Below, piece after piece: positions 1-8,417 of a DNA stretch of 64,000 nt (position 1 is its first letter; every line of letters begins with the position of its first letter). The position numbers and the translations under genes were made by a program. A model generated the notes under the pieces. The model made no database searches and had not been told where the DNA came from. It saw only the letters and a program-made list of their open reading frames with translations. This DNA comes from Gramella sp. Hel_I_59 (GTDB taxonomy: Bacteria; Bacteroidota; Bacteroidia; Flavobacteriales; Flavobacteriaceae), in NCBI RefSeq assembly GCF_006714895.1, contig NZ_VFME01000001.1:744001-808000 (forward strand). Reading direction: 5' to 3'.

Positions 1-1263
1 AGTGATACAATGGAAGAAGGAACTGTTGCAGCCTGGCTGAAGCAGGAAGGAGATAAAGTAGAAGAAGGTGATATTCTTGCTGAAATCGAAACAGATAAAG
101 CAACGATGGAATTCGAATCTTTCTATGAAGGAACACTTCTAAAAATCGGAATCCAGGAAGGTGAATCTGCGAAAGTTGATAGCTTACTGGCTATTATTGG
201 ACCTGAAGGAACAGATGTTTCTGGTATTGATGGTTCTACAGATACTTCAGCTAAGAAGAAATCTTCAGATTCTTCCGAAGAAAAACAAAAAGACGATTCG
301 AAAGATTCAAATAAGCAGGAAAAAGAAGATAAGAAATCGAGTGGTTCTTCTTCATCTAACGATGGAAAACGAATTTTTGCTTCTCCGCTGGCTAAGAAAA
401 TGGCTGAGGACAAAGGAATCGATCTTGGAGATGTAGATGGTTCCGGAGAGAACGGTAGAATCGTTAAGAAAGATATAGAGAACTTTAAAGGAGCTGAAAA
501 GAAGGAAGCTGCTACAGAAGCAAAATCAGATTCTTCAAAAGAAACTACTGCTTCAGTTAAGCCTTACACTCCAGCAGGTGAGGAAAGCTATGAAGAGCGT
601 AAAAACTCTCCTATGCGTAAAACGATCGCCAAGAGACTTGGAGAATCTAAATTCACAGCACCACATTACTATCTTACTATAGAAGTGGACATGGCAAACG
701 CAATGGCTTCACGTAAGCATATCAACGAAATGCCTGATGTTAAGGTATCTTTTAATGATATGGTGATCAAAGCTTCGGCAATGGCCTTGAGAAAGCATCC
801 GCAGGTGAATAGCCAGTGGACTGGTGATACGATGAAGCTTGCCAACCATATCCATATGGGAGTTGCAGTTGCGGTAGATGAAGGATTGGTAGTTCCAGTT
901 CTTAAGTTCGCTGATCAAATGTCGCTTACTCAAATTGGAGGTAATGTAAAAGACCTTGCCGGGAAAGCTAGAAATAAAAAGATACAGCCAGCCGAAATGG
1001 AAGGGAGTACCTTTACTGTTTCCAATCTTGGAATGTTTGGGATTGTAGAATTTACCAGTATTATCAATCAGCCAAACTCGGCAATTCTTTCAGTAGGAAC
1101 CATCGTTGAGAAGCCTGTAGTTAGAAATGGTGAGATCGTAGTTGGTAACACCATGAAACTTACTCTCGCTTGTGATCACCGTACAGTAGATGGAGCAACA
1201 GGAGCTCAGTTCCTGCAAACTCTAAAAACATATATGGAAAACCCAGTGACGATGCTGGCATAA
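1..1263 (+). CDS. pdhC: Dihydrolipoamide acetyltransferase, E2 of pyruvate dehydrogenase (5' partial)
   Basis: Transfers acetyl groups from lipoyl-lysine to CoA in the cytoplasmic pyruvate dehydrogenase complex. The frame is open from base 1 and begins inside a lipoyl domain, so the true start lies upstream. In window numbering the lipoyl lysine is in ETDKATM (K33). A Lys/Ser/Asp/Glu-rich linker follows (about residues 75-118), then a peripheral subunit-binding domain (about 120-158), then the catalytic acetyltransferase core. The core ends in the active-site motif HRTVDGA near the C terminus. 420 residues are visible. Flavobacterial E2 proteins often carry two lipoyl domains, so another may lie outside the window. 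A strong terminator follows the stop codon. E2 of another 2-oxoacid dehydrogenase is possible, but the lipoyl and core motifs fit the pyruvate type best. Confidence 0.95.
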   Translation, partial: SDTMEEGTVAAWLKQEGDKVEEGDILAEIETDKATMEFESFYEGTLLKIGIQEGESAKVDSLLAIIGPEGTDVSGIDGSTDTSAKKKSSDSSEEKQKDDSKDSNKQEKEDKKSSGSSSSNDGKRIFASPLAKKMAEDKGIDLGDVDGSGENGRIVKKDIENFKGAEKKEAATEAKSDSSKETTASVKPYTPAGEESYEERKNSPMRKTIAKRLGESKFTAPHYYLTIEVDMANAMASRKHINEMPDVKVSFNDMVIKASAMALRKHPQVNSQWTGDTMKLANHIHMGVAVAVDEGLVVPVLKFADQMSLTQIGGNVKDLAGKARNKKIQPAEMEGSTFTVSNLGMFGIVEFTSIINQPNSAILSVGTIVEKPVVRNGEIVVGNTMKLTLACDHRTVDGATGAQFLQTLKTYMENPVTMLA

Positions 1264-1290
1264 GTTTAGCCGTCATAACTATATTTGAAT

Positions 1291-1314
1291 CCCGCATAAT
1301 TGCGGGATTTTTTT
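1291..1314 (+). terminator. Rho-independent terminator after pdhC
   Basis: A perfect 6-bp stem (CCCGCA / TGCGGG) with a 4-base loop is followed at once by a run of seven Ts. It ends the pdh transcript and separates it from the peptidase operon that starts 13 bases later. Confidence 0.88.
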
Positions 1315-1326
1315 ATCTTTAGCTTT

Positions 1327-2292
1327 ATGAGAAACACTACATATAAAGGTAAAATAGCTGGTTTGACGCTTGCAGTTGCAGGATTATTGTCCTGTAATGC
1401 GCAAACTACAGAGAATGTTATAGATAGCAAAGAGGTTGCGGAACATCTGGAATACTTAAGTTCAGATGATCTATTGGGTAGAAAGACCGGTACAGCCGGA
1501 ATTGAAGAGGCTGCCAGCTTTATAGAAAAAGAATTTAAAAGCGCCGGAATCAAACCTTATTTTGAAACTTACCGGGATAGCTTTCAGGTTAAAAATACTG
1601 ATGGATTTAATATTGTAGGATATCTTGAGGGAAGCGACGAAAATCTTAAAAATGAGTTTATCGTGATAGGAGCTCATTACGACCATATTGGTGAAGGAAA
1701 ACCGGTAGATGGCGATGCTATAGCCAATGGTGCTAATGATAATGCTGCTGGAACCGTTGCAGTCCTGGCACTGGCAAAAGAGTTCGCTAAGCTTGAAAAT
1801 AATAAGAGAAGTATCCTGTTCACTTTATTTTCTGCGGAAGAGATGGGATTGGTAGGATCAAAACATCTTGCTAATAGATTGAAGTCTGAAGAGCTTGATC
1901 TTTATGTGATGTTCAATATTGAAATGATTGGAGTTCCAATGAAAGCCAGGGATTATCAGGCTTATCTTACCGGATTTGAAAAATCCAATCTGGCTGAAAA
2001 ATTCAATGAATATTCTAATGGTGAGAAAGTGCTTGGATTCCTGCCGCAGGCGCAGCAAATGAGCTTATTTAAACGTAGCGATAACTATCCATTTTACGAA
2101 ACCTTTGGTGTGCCATCACAAACTGTTTCTACATTCGATTTTTCGAATTATAACTACTACCATCACGTAGATGATGAAGCTGAAAAACTTGATCCTGAAT
2201 TCATGTCTGAACTTATCAGTGCATTGATCCCAGGACTTACAAAAATGGCAAATTCCGAAGAGAAAGAAATTAAAATGACGAGTGATGAGTAA
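1327..2292 (+). CDS. M28 family zinc peptidase, lipoprotein
   Basis: Predicted exported aminopeptidase-type zinc hydrolase. The ATG at 1327 is chosen over an in-frame TTG at 1300 because the TTG lies within the terminator hairpin. From this ATG the protein begins with a lipoprotein signal peptide ending in GLLSC (Cys23). M28 metal-site motifs are visible: HYDHIG, GANDNAAG, SAEEMGLVGS and FNIEMIG, plus a late His in YHHVDD. The length of 321 residues fits a single catalytic domain with no extra C-terminal domain. It is the first gene of a tight operon, and its stop overlaps the next start by 8 bases. A near-consensus -7 element (TATCTTTA) lies just upstream. The substrate is unknown. Confidence 0.9.
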   Translation: MRNTTYKGKIAGLTLAVAGLLSCNAQTTENVIDSKEVAEHLEYLSSDDLLGRKTGTAGIEEAASFIEKEFKSAGIKPYFETYRDSFQVKNTDGFNIVGYLEGSDENLKNEFIVIGAHYDHIGEGKPVDGDAIANGANDNAAGTVAVLALAKEFAKLENNKRSILFTLFSAEEMGLVGSKHLANRLKSEELDLYVMFNIEMIGVPMKARDYQAYLTGFEKSNLAEKFNEYSNGEKVLGFLPQAQQMSLFKRSDNYPFYETFGVPSQTVSTFDFSNYNYYHHVDDEAEKLDPEFMSELISALIPGLTKMANSEEKEIKMTSDE

Positions 2293-2968
2293 AATTGTAA
2301 TTACCGGAACCAGTCGTGGAATTGGATTTGAAATGGTGAAAATCTTAGCAGAACAGGGTCACGAAGTACTGGCGCTTTCCAGAAATGATGAACCTGTCAA
2401 AAATCTAAGCCTTGAGCAAGTGAATGCGCTCGCATTCGATATTACCAGTATTTCTGAAATTGAAAATATTGGTAAGTGGATCACTAAAAACTGGGACTCT
2501 AAAGTTGATATTCTAATAAATAATGCAGGAACACTTTTAAATAAACCTTTTGCTGAATCTACTATGGAGGAATTTTCAGAAGTATATAAAGTGAATGTGA
2601 TAGGAGTAGCTGAGCTTACCCGCCAGTTATTACCATATATGAGCACCGGTGGACATGTTGTTAATGTAAGTAGTATGGGCGGAATTCAGGGAAGTATGAA
2701 GTTTCCTGGGCTTGCTGCTTATAGTTCCAGCAAGGGAGCGCTTATTACACTTACTGAGCTACTTGCTGAAGAATACAAAGAGAATGGTCCGGCATTTAAC
2801 GTGCTTGCCTTGGGAGCTGTTCAAACTGAAATGCTTGAAGAAGCCTTTCCTGGTTATGAGGCACCGGTTACTGCGGAAAAAATGGCGAATTATATAGCCG
2901 ATTTTAGTCAGAATGGTCAGCAGTTCTACAATGGTAAGATCATGCAGGTTTCAAATAGTACTCCATAA
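2285..2968 (+). CDS. Short-chain dehydrogenase/reductase (SDR)
   Basis: Classical SDR oxidoreductase of 227 residues. The Rossmann glycine motif TGTSRGIG is at residues 7-14 and NNAG at 79-82. The catalytic set Ser130, Tyr146 and Lys150 is intact (NVSS, YSSSK). ATG 2285 is preferred over the GTG just before it. It overlaps the upstream peptidase gene by 8 bases, which suggests translational coupling. The substrate cannot be read from sequence. The operon holds no obvious metabolic partner, so the oxidoreductase role stays general. Confidence 0.9.
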   Translation: MSKIVITGTSRGIGFEMVKILAEQGHEVLALSRNDEPVKNLSLEQVNALAFDITSISEIENIGKWITKNWDSKVDILINNAGTLLNKPFAESTMEEFSEVYKVNVIGVAELTRQLLPYMSTGGHVVNVSSMGGIQGSMKFPGLAAYSSSKGALITLTELLAEEYKENGPAFNVLALGAVQTEMLEEAFPGYEAPVTAEKMANYIADFSQNGQQFYNGKIMQVSNSTP

Positions 2969-2971
2969 TTT

Positions 2972-3571
2972 ATGAAAGAAATTCTTTCAAAATATCTTCC
3001 AGCTACCGCTGTTGAACCTATTTCGGAGATGATCAGGTTACATTCGGTTCATTTGAAGATCGTAAACGAAAGAGTGACCAGGCATGGTGATTACCGGAGA
3101 ATGCCAGATGGCTCTCAGCAAATCACCATCAATTCTAATTTGAATAAATATAGGTTTCTAATTACGACCGTGCATGAGATCGCACATCTGGTAGCTTTCG
3201 AAAAATATGGAAGAAGTATTAAGCCACATGGCCAGGAATGGAAACATTGTTTTAGAAGTTTAATGTTACCTTTCATCAGGCCCGAGATTTTTCCAGGTTC
3301 TTTATTGCCGGTGATAGCGAATCACTTTAGAAACCCTAAAGCTTCAAGTGATACAGATGCACATCTTTCAGTAGCATTGAAAAGCTATGATCCCGAAAAT
3401 GATAAGAACTACGTTTTTGAAATTCCTTCCGGAAGCATTTTCAGGATTCATAATGGTAAAACTTTCAAGAAAGGGCCTAGAAAAGTAAAAAGATTTGAAT
3501 GTCTGGAAATTGATACCGGACGTATATATTTGTTTCAGCCTAATGCTGAAGTACAACTGCTAAAAGTTTAA
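2972..3571 (+). CDS. SprT-like zinc metalloprotein
   Basis: SprT-family protein of 199 residues. The zinc-protease motif HEIAH is at residues 68-72, and the family's third ligand lies in PHGQEWK (His86). The C-terminal half is basic. Family members in other lineages cleave DNA-protein crosslinks (SPRTN), but bacterial SprT proteins are poorly characterised, so a DNA-repair role is inference only. It follows the SDR gene after 3 bases and precedes manC by 2, so it is very likely co-transcribed. Confidence 0.85.
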   Translation: MKEILSKYLPATAVEPISEMIRLHSVHLKIVNERVTRHGDYRRMPDGSQQITINSNLNKYRFLITTVHEIAHLVAFEKYGRSIKPHGQEWKHCFRSLMLPFIRPEIFPGSLLPVIANHFRNPKASSDTDAHLSVALKSYDPENDKNYVFEIPSGSIFRIHNGKTFKKGPRKVKRFECLEIDTGRIYLFQPNAEVQLLKV

Positions 3572-3573
3572 AT

Positions 3574-4665
3574 ATGACTGGAACCAAAAAAGACAATTAT
3601 TACGCTATTCTTATGGCCGGCGGAGTCGGTTCCAGGTTCTGGCCTGCCAGCAAGAAATCTTCTCCTAAGCAATTTCTGGATATACTTGCTGTTGGCGAAA
3701 CTCTATTTCAAACAACTTTTAAAAGACTTTCGAGATTAATTCCCCAGGAAAACATTTACGTGCTTACGAATGAAGATTATGTAGATGTGATCAAGGAACA
3801 GATTAGTTCGATCCATGATGATCAGATCGTTGCAGAACCGGCTATGAGAAATACTGCACCTTGCATTTTACTGGGTTCCATGAAGATCTACAATAAAAAT
3901 CCATGTGCTAGTATTGTGGTTGCTCCTAGTGACCATTGGATCAAAGAAGAGGAGGATTTTATTACAGCATTGGAAAAGGCCTTTTTAGAGGTGGAGAATA
4001 ATGATAAACTTATCACTCTTGGGATCGAGCCTAATGGCCCCAATACAGGTTATGGGTACATAGAGTATGATAAGGATGAATCGGCTGAGGTAAAGCCGGT
4101 GATCAATTTTACTGAAAAACCAGGGGAGATGAAAGCACAGGAGTTTATAGATGCTGGGAACTACGCCTGGAACGCTGGTATTTTTATCTGGCGTGCTGAG
4201 ACGATCATTGCAAATTTTAAGACTCATTTGCGTGAAATGTACGACCTGTTCGCTAAGGCCGAAAAACTTCTTAATACTTCGGAAGAAAAACAATTTATAA
4301 AAGAGAACTATCATCTGGCAGCCAACATTTCTATTGATTACGGCATCATGGAAAAGTCGGATAAAGTATATATGATTCCTGCCAGCTTTGACTGGAATGA
4401 TTTGGGAACCTGGTCATCTGTCCAGTCTGAACTGCCAGCAGACGAAGACGGGAATACCTTAATGAAGGCCCGAGTGCTTTCAAAGGATTCAAGTAATAAT
4501 ATCATCTCTACCTCTGGAAATAAATTGGTGGTAGTACAGGGACTTGATGACTATATAATCGTTGAAGATAAGGACGTTCTTATGATCGTTCCCAAATCCA
4601 ACGAACAGGGGATTAAGGAGTGGCGAAAAACGGTGATGGATAAATTTGGTGAAGAATTAGGTTAA
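3574..4665 (+). CDS. manC: Mannose-1-phosphate guanylyltransferase
   Basis: Makes GDP-mannose from mannose-1-phosphate and GTP, a precursor for fucose- and mannose-containing surface polysaccharides. The nucleotidyltransferase signature is at residues 14-34 (AGGVGSRFWP followed by KKSSPKQF). Further family motifs are EPAMRNTAPC, APSDHWI, GYGYIEY, FTEKPG and NAGIFIW. At 363 residues it is the single-domain form, without the C-terminal cupin isomerase domain of bifunctional enzymes. It sits mid-operon, with gaps of 2 and 1 bases. No other sugar-nucleotide genes are adjacent. Confidence 0.93.
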   Translation: MTGTKKDNYYAILMAGGVGSRFWPASKKSSPKQFLDILAVGETLFQTTFKRLSRLIPQENIYVLTNEDYVDVIKEQISSIHDDQIVAEPAMRNTAPCILLGSMKIYNKNPCASIVVAPSDHWIKEEEDFITALEKAFLEVENNDKLITLGIEPNGPNTGYGYIEYDKDESAEVKPVINFTEKPGEMKAQEFIDAGNYAWNAGIFIWRAETIIANFKTHLREMYDLFAKAEKLLNTSEEKQFIKENYHLAANISIDYGIMEKSDKVYMIPASFDWNDLGTWSSVQSELPADEDGNTLMKARVLSKDSSNNIISTSGNKLVVVQGLDDYIIVEDKDVLMIVPKSNEQGIKEWRKTVMDKFGEELG

Positions 4666-4666
4666 G

Positions 4667-6100
4667 ATGGAAGAACAACAAGCTCCTAAGGAAGAGCCGA
4701 AAGAGAAGGTTTCAGAAAACCTAAGCAAGGACGCCAAGCAAATAAGCAGCCAGGCAAGAAATTTCCTGAGCCGATTGCTGGACATACGTCCGGATACCGA
4801 TAGAGAATCGACGGTAGAGGCTGTACAGAAGGATATATCCTTTAAGGGACATAACGCCTGGATCCTTATATTCTCCATTTTCGTAGCATCCATTGGTCTA
4901 AACGTAAGTAGCACAGCTGTAGTAATTGGTGCGATGCTTATCTCTCCATTAATGGGTCCTATCGTAGGAATTGGAATGGCGGTAGCCATTAACGATGTGG
5001 ATACACTAAGACGTTCGTTCGTAAACCTTGGAATAATGGTTGGACTTAGTGTTTTAACTGCGACTGTTTACTTCTTTATTTCACCCGTTAAAAACGAGAC
5101 ACCAGAGCTTGTAGCCAGAACCTATCCTACCATACTGGATGTGCTGGTAGCAATTTTTGGTGGTTTAGCGTTAATAGTGGCGAAGACCAAAAGAGGTACC
5201 ATTGCCAGTGTGATACTTGGAGTTGCGATTGCAACAGCTTTGATGCCACCGCTATGTACCGTGGGATATGGTATAGCCAATGCTAAATGGGAATATGCTC
5301 TGGGTGCATTGTACTTATTTTCTATTAACGCCGTATTTATAGCGTTATCGACATTTGTGGTAGCTAAATTGCTTGGTTTTCCATTAGTTCGTTATGCGAA
5401 TAGCAAGCGAAGGAAGAGAATCGCGCAGATTGCATCTACTATAGCCATTATCGTAATGATCCCGAGTGTTGTTTTGTTTGTCAAGCTTTTAAGAGAGCAG
5501 GTTTATCATAGTAAGGCTGAAGAGTTTATCACAAATAACCTTAGATACAATGGGGCTGAGATTATCAAAAACACCAGCGACTTTAAGGATAAGCAAGTTG
5601 ACATCTACTTTATTGGGAACCCTGTACCTAACGCAACGATAGAAACCTGGAAGAGCCAGATGAAGGAAATTGAAGCACTAGCTGATGCTGAACTCATTGT
5701 TCACCAAGGAGCAGATCAATCACAGGATATGGACATGCTGTCGAGTCAGTTGAGAAGCGGTATCCTTGAAGATCTTTACGTAAAGAATCAGGAAGTGATG
5801 GCGAATAAGGATAAAAGAATTGAGCTTCTTGAAAAAGAGTTGTCTAAGTATCGCGGAGAAAAATTCAGTTTTACTGAATTGAGTAAGGAAGCTAAGATCA
5901 ATTATGAAGACATTGAAGAAATAGGATATTCTAATCTAATGACCACGAATTTCCAGAAGACTGATACAATTCCAACTTTCACAGTGACCTGGGATAGAGA
6001 TCTTCGCGGTGATAAATTAAAGGTTCAGCAAGATAAATTTGGTCAGTGGATGAAGGTGAGACTCAAATTAGATACAGTAGCGATCAAAAATGTTCGCTAA
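4667..6100 (+). CDS. DUF389 family inner-membrane protein
   Basis: Integral membrane protein of 477 residues with a DUF389 core (about residues 60-265). The N terminus is hydrophilic and rich in Glu and Lys. Conserved hydrophobic runs include SIGLNVSSTAVVIGAMLISP and the following GPIVGIGMAVAIND. Several more helices follow, and a long soluble C-terminal domain ends with a short charged coiled-coil-like stretch (about residues 365-390). The biochemical role of the family is unknown. It is the last gene of the operon that starts with the M28 peptidase. I see no clear hairpin terminator after it. Confidence 0.85.
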   Translation: MEEQQAPKEEPKEKVSENLSKDAKQISSQARNFLSRLLDIRPDTDRESTVEAVQKDISFKGHNAWILIFSIFVASIGLNVSSTAVVIGAMLISPLMGPIVGIGMAVAINDVDTLRRSFVNLGIMVGLSVLTATVYFFISPVKNETPELVARTYPTILDVLVAIFGGLALIVAKTKRGTIASVILGVAIATALMPPLCTVGYGIANAKWEYALGALYLFSINAVFIALSTFVVAKLLGFPLVRYANSKRRKRIAQIASTIAIIVMIPSVVLFVKLLREQVYHSKAEEFITNNLRYNGAEIIKNTSDFKDKQVDIYFIGNPVPNATIETWKSQMKEIEALADAELIVHQGADQSQDMDMLSSQLRSGILEDLYVKNQEVMANKDKRIELLEKELSKYRGEKFSFTELSKEAKINYEDIEEIGYSNLMTTNFQKTDTIPTFTVTWDRDLRGDKLKVQQDKFGQWMKVRLKLDTVAIKNVR

Positions 6101-6188
6101 TATTACTTCCTGAAAATCTTCTATATTCAAATGTACAAGCTTAAAGTTTAGATATATTGGGTTTTAAGTGGCACGAAGCAATTTCCTA

Positions 6189-6584
6189 ATGATTTCAGCT
6201 AGACGAATACTGATTTTTATATTTCTAATTACCTGTTTGATTCTAAACTCAGGTTGTTCGGATAAAAAGAAAATTACGAATCTAGAATACGAAGAGTATA
6301 ATCCGAAGGACTTTTATGAAGTGACGGGAAGGGTAATTGAAAATAGACTAAGCTATCATATTCCTAAAACAAATATTTTATTCTATGAATATTTTCTGGA
6401 GAAAGAAAATCCCTTTAGAGGCCATGAAGAAAATCTAAAAGTCCATTTAAATAAAGGTGAAAAATTTATTGTTTTAGTACACAAGAAAGATAGTACAATA
6501 AGTTTTTTTGGCTATGTTGATCCAAGATTTAAAAAAGAGTCTTTCGAAAAAGTAAGAAAAAAAGCGAATCAAACTTTCAAATAG
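6189..6584 (+). CDS. Hypothetical lipoprotein
   Basis: I do not recognise this protein. With ATG 6189 as start it has 131 residues and a lipoprotein signal: a hydrophobic helix followed by LNSGC (Cys23). A GTG at 6168 would add seven residues ahead of the signal, which is less natural. The mature part is charged, rich in Lys, Glu, Phe and Tyr, with no detectable motif. It is AT-rich compared with its neighbours and stands alone between the DUF389 operon and the convergent mla pair. It may be strain-specific. Confidence 0.65.
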   Translation: MISARRILIFIFLITCLILNSGCSDKKKITNLEYEEYNPKDFYEVTGRVIENRLSYHIPKTNILFYEYFLEKENPFRGHEENLKVHLNKGEKFIVLVHKKDSTISFFGYVDPRFKKESFEKVRKKANQTFK

Positions 6585-6672
6585 TAATGCTTGAAAAAAC
6601 GATTGTTGTTCGAAATAGTGTAGAATATGTGTGAATCTTCTTAAATAACGGTTTTAAATTGAATAGGTGTTA

Positions 6673-6759
6673 TTTTAGAAACGGGATAAGAAAACATTAA
6701 TTCTTTCAATTCAGCGTCCCTCGTCCTGCAACTTGCAATAAACTTAAGCGTTTCTAAAA
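6673..6759. repeat. Inverted repeat in the gap between the lipoprotein and mlaF
   Basis: A perfect 11-bp inverted repeat: TTTTAGAAACG at 6673-6683 and its reverse complement at 6749-6759, with 65 bases between. Similarity continues imperfectly inward (GGATAAG against CTTAAG). The gap of 209 bp (6585-6793) holds no plausible gene. There is no T-run typical of a terminator. Confidence 0.5.
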
Positions 6760-6793
6760 GATCAATGATTTCTGAAAAATAGTATTCGATTTT

Positions 6794-7558
6794 CTAGTGC
6801 CCTTTTAGCTGGGCTTCTCGAACTTTCTTGAATAAGTTAGAAGAGTATACAAAATCTGTTACGGTTTTATCCTGAGTATGGAAGATATCTTCTTTCGTGC
6901 CTTTCCAGGCCAATAGTCCATCTTTTAGAAATGCAATTCTTTCTCCAATCTCTAATACAGAATTCATATCGTGCGTAATTACAACAGTAGTAATCTCATT
7001 TTCGTGAGTCAGCTGTTGTATGAGGTTGTCGATAACGGTGGCCGTCTGTGGATCCAAACCTGAGTTTGGTTCATCACAGAAAAGATATTTAGGTTTATTT
7101 ACAATCGCTCTGGCAATCGCTACCCTTTTCTGCATCCCTCCACTAATCTCTGAAGGCATTTTAGTATCGTTTCCTTCAAGATTGACTCTTTTCAATACCT
7201 CGTGTACGCGATCACGCATTTCGCCACTCTTCTGATTAGTGAACATGCGCAATGGGAACATCACATTCTCTTCTACGGTCATAGAATCGAAAAGGGCTCC
7301 ACCCTGAAACAACATTCCAATTTCAGTTCTTAATTCCCTTTGCTCTTCATCTGAAAAGTTGGAGTAAGGTTTGCCGTCATATTCTATTGCACCCTGATCT
7401 GGTTTGAACAATCCAAGCATACACTTCAGAAAAACACTTTTCCCGGATCCAGATTGCCCGATGATTAGGTTCGTTTTACCGCGCTCAAATTGATAGTCGA
7501 TACCTTTTAGTACTTCCTGACCGTTAAAACCTTTATGTAAATCCTTTACCTGTATCAT
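6794..7558 (-). CDS. mlaF: ABC transporter ATPase, MlaF-like phospholipid transport
   Basis: Energy-supplying subunit of an Mla-type retrograde lipid transporter on the cytoplasmic face of the inner membrane. In its 254 residues it has Walker A GQSGSGKS at 34-41, the ABC signature ISGGMQKR near 138 and Walker B YLFCDEP near 158. The sequence EPNSGLDPQTA is typical of the MlaF branch. The start lies 3 bases after the mlaE stop, so the two are co-transcribed. No MCE-domain (MlaD) gene follows, unlike the classical mla operon. Confidence 0.9.
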   Translation of the reverse strand: MIQVKDLHKGFNGQEVLKGIDYQFERGKTNLIIGQSGSGKSVFLKCMLGLFKPDQGAIEYDGKPYSNFSDEEQRELRTEIGMLFQGGALFDSMTVEENVMFPLRMFTNQKSGEMRDRVHEVLKRVNLEGNDTKMPSEISGGMQKRVAIARAIVNKPKYLFCDEPNSGLDPQTATVIDNLIQQLTHENEITTVVITHDMNSVLEIGERIAFLKDGLLAWKGTKEDIFHTQDKTVTDFVYSSNLFKKVREAQLKGH

Positions 7559-7561
7559 CTG

Positions 7562-8299
7562 CTAGCTTAATAAAAGTTGTGTTATAACGTAGTTGGTAAT
7601 GATTAATACCACACTTGTCCATACGAATGAGGTGGTAGAAGCTTCTCCAACTTCAAGGGCTCCACCTTTCATAAAATATCCGTGATAAGATGGGACCGTA
7701 GCGAGAATAAAGGCAAATAATATTGTTTTAATAAAAGCGTAAACAAGGTGAAAGCCAATGAAATCATCCTGCAACCCAGTAAGAAATTGATCGCTGGTCA
7801 CAAAACCACCAAAAACAGCAGCTGTATAAGCCCCCGCAATTCCCAGGAACATAGATATGGCGATCACGAATGGATACGTAAGCATCGCCATGATCTTAGG
7901 GAAAATTAGGTAGTTCTTGGAATTTATACCCATTACCTCAAGTGCATCGATCTGCTCTGTAACGCGCATGGAACCAATACTGGATGTGATAAAAGATCCA
8001 ACCTTACCTGCCATGATAATGGAGATAAATGTGGGGGCGAATTCCAGAATGATCGACTGTCTTGCTGCGAAAGCTACCAGTGATTTTGGAATCAACGGAT
8101 TGTTAAGGTTTAAGGCTGTTTGGATTGCGACAACCGCACCTATGAAGAAAGACAGGAATGCTACAATTCCCATAGAGCCCATAATAAGCTCATTGATCTC
8201 CTTAAATATTAGATTTCTTAGAACCGAGCCTTTGGTCATTCTGCCAAAAACTCCCTTAAGCATTATAAAGTATTCCCCAATGGAGTACAGGTACGTCAT
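7562..8299 (-). CDS. mlaE: MlaE-family ABC transporter permease
   Basis: Inner-membrane permease of the same lipid transporter. It has 245 residues and several hydrophobic segments. The MlaE hallmark region is present (TSSIGSMRVTEQIDALEVMG followed by INSKNYLIFPKI). ATG 8299 is preferred over a TTG one codon upstream. It is divergent from the pafA-like gene, with about 120 bp between the starts. No periplasmic or MCE partner is encoded next to it in this window. Confidence 0.9.
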   Translation of the reverse strand: MTYLYSIGEYFIMLKGVFGRMTKGSVLRNLIFKEINELIMGSMGIVAFLSFFIGAVVAIQTALNLNNPLIPKSLVAFAARQSIILEFAPTFISIIMAGKVGSFITSSIGSMRVTEQIDALEVMGINSKNYLIFPKIMAMLTYPFVIAISMFLGIAGAYTAAVFGGFVTSDQFLTGLQDDFIGFHLVYAFIKTILFAFILATVPSYHGYFMKGGALEVGEASTTSFVWTSVVLIITNYVITQLLLS

Positions 8300-8383
8300 C
8301 AATTCAATTTTGTCCAGCTAAAATACTAAAATTTCGTTCTAAAGTATTTAACGCTTAATTAAACTTTAGCGTTTCAAGTTTAG

Positions 8384-8391
8384 TAATTTTG
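8384..8391 (+). promoter_or_regulatory. Bacteroidota -7 element before pafA
   Basis: TAATTTTG matches the Bacteroidota -7 consensus TAnnTTTG exactly and lies 27 bp before the start codon. No clear TTTG -33 box sits at the usual spacing. Confidence 0.55.
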
Positions 8392-8417
8392 GGAATTCAA
8401 ACTAATTATTTTACAGA

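Noticed and set aside
1281..1310. TTTGAATCCCGC looks like a tRNA T-arm and end
   Set aside because: No acceptor, D or anticodon arms fit around it; the bases belong to the pdhC terminator.
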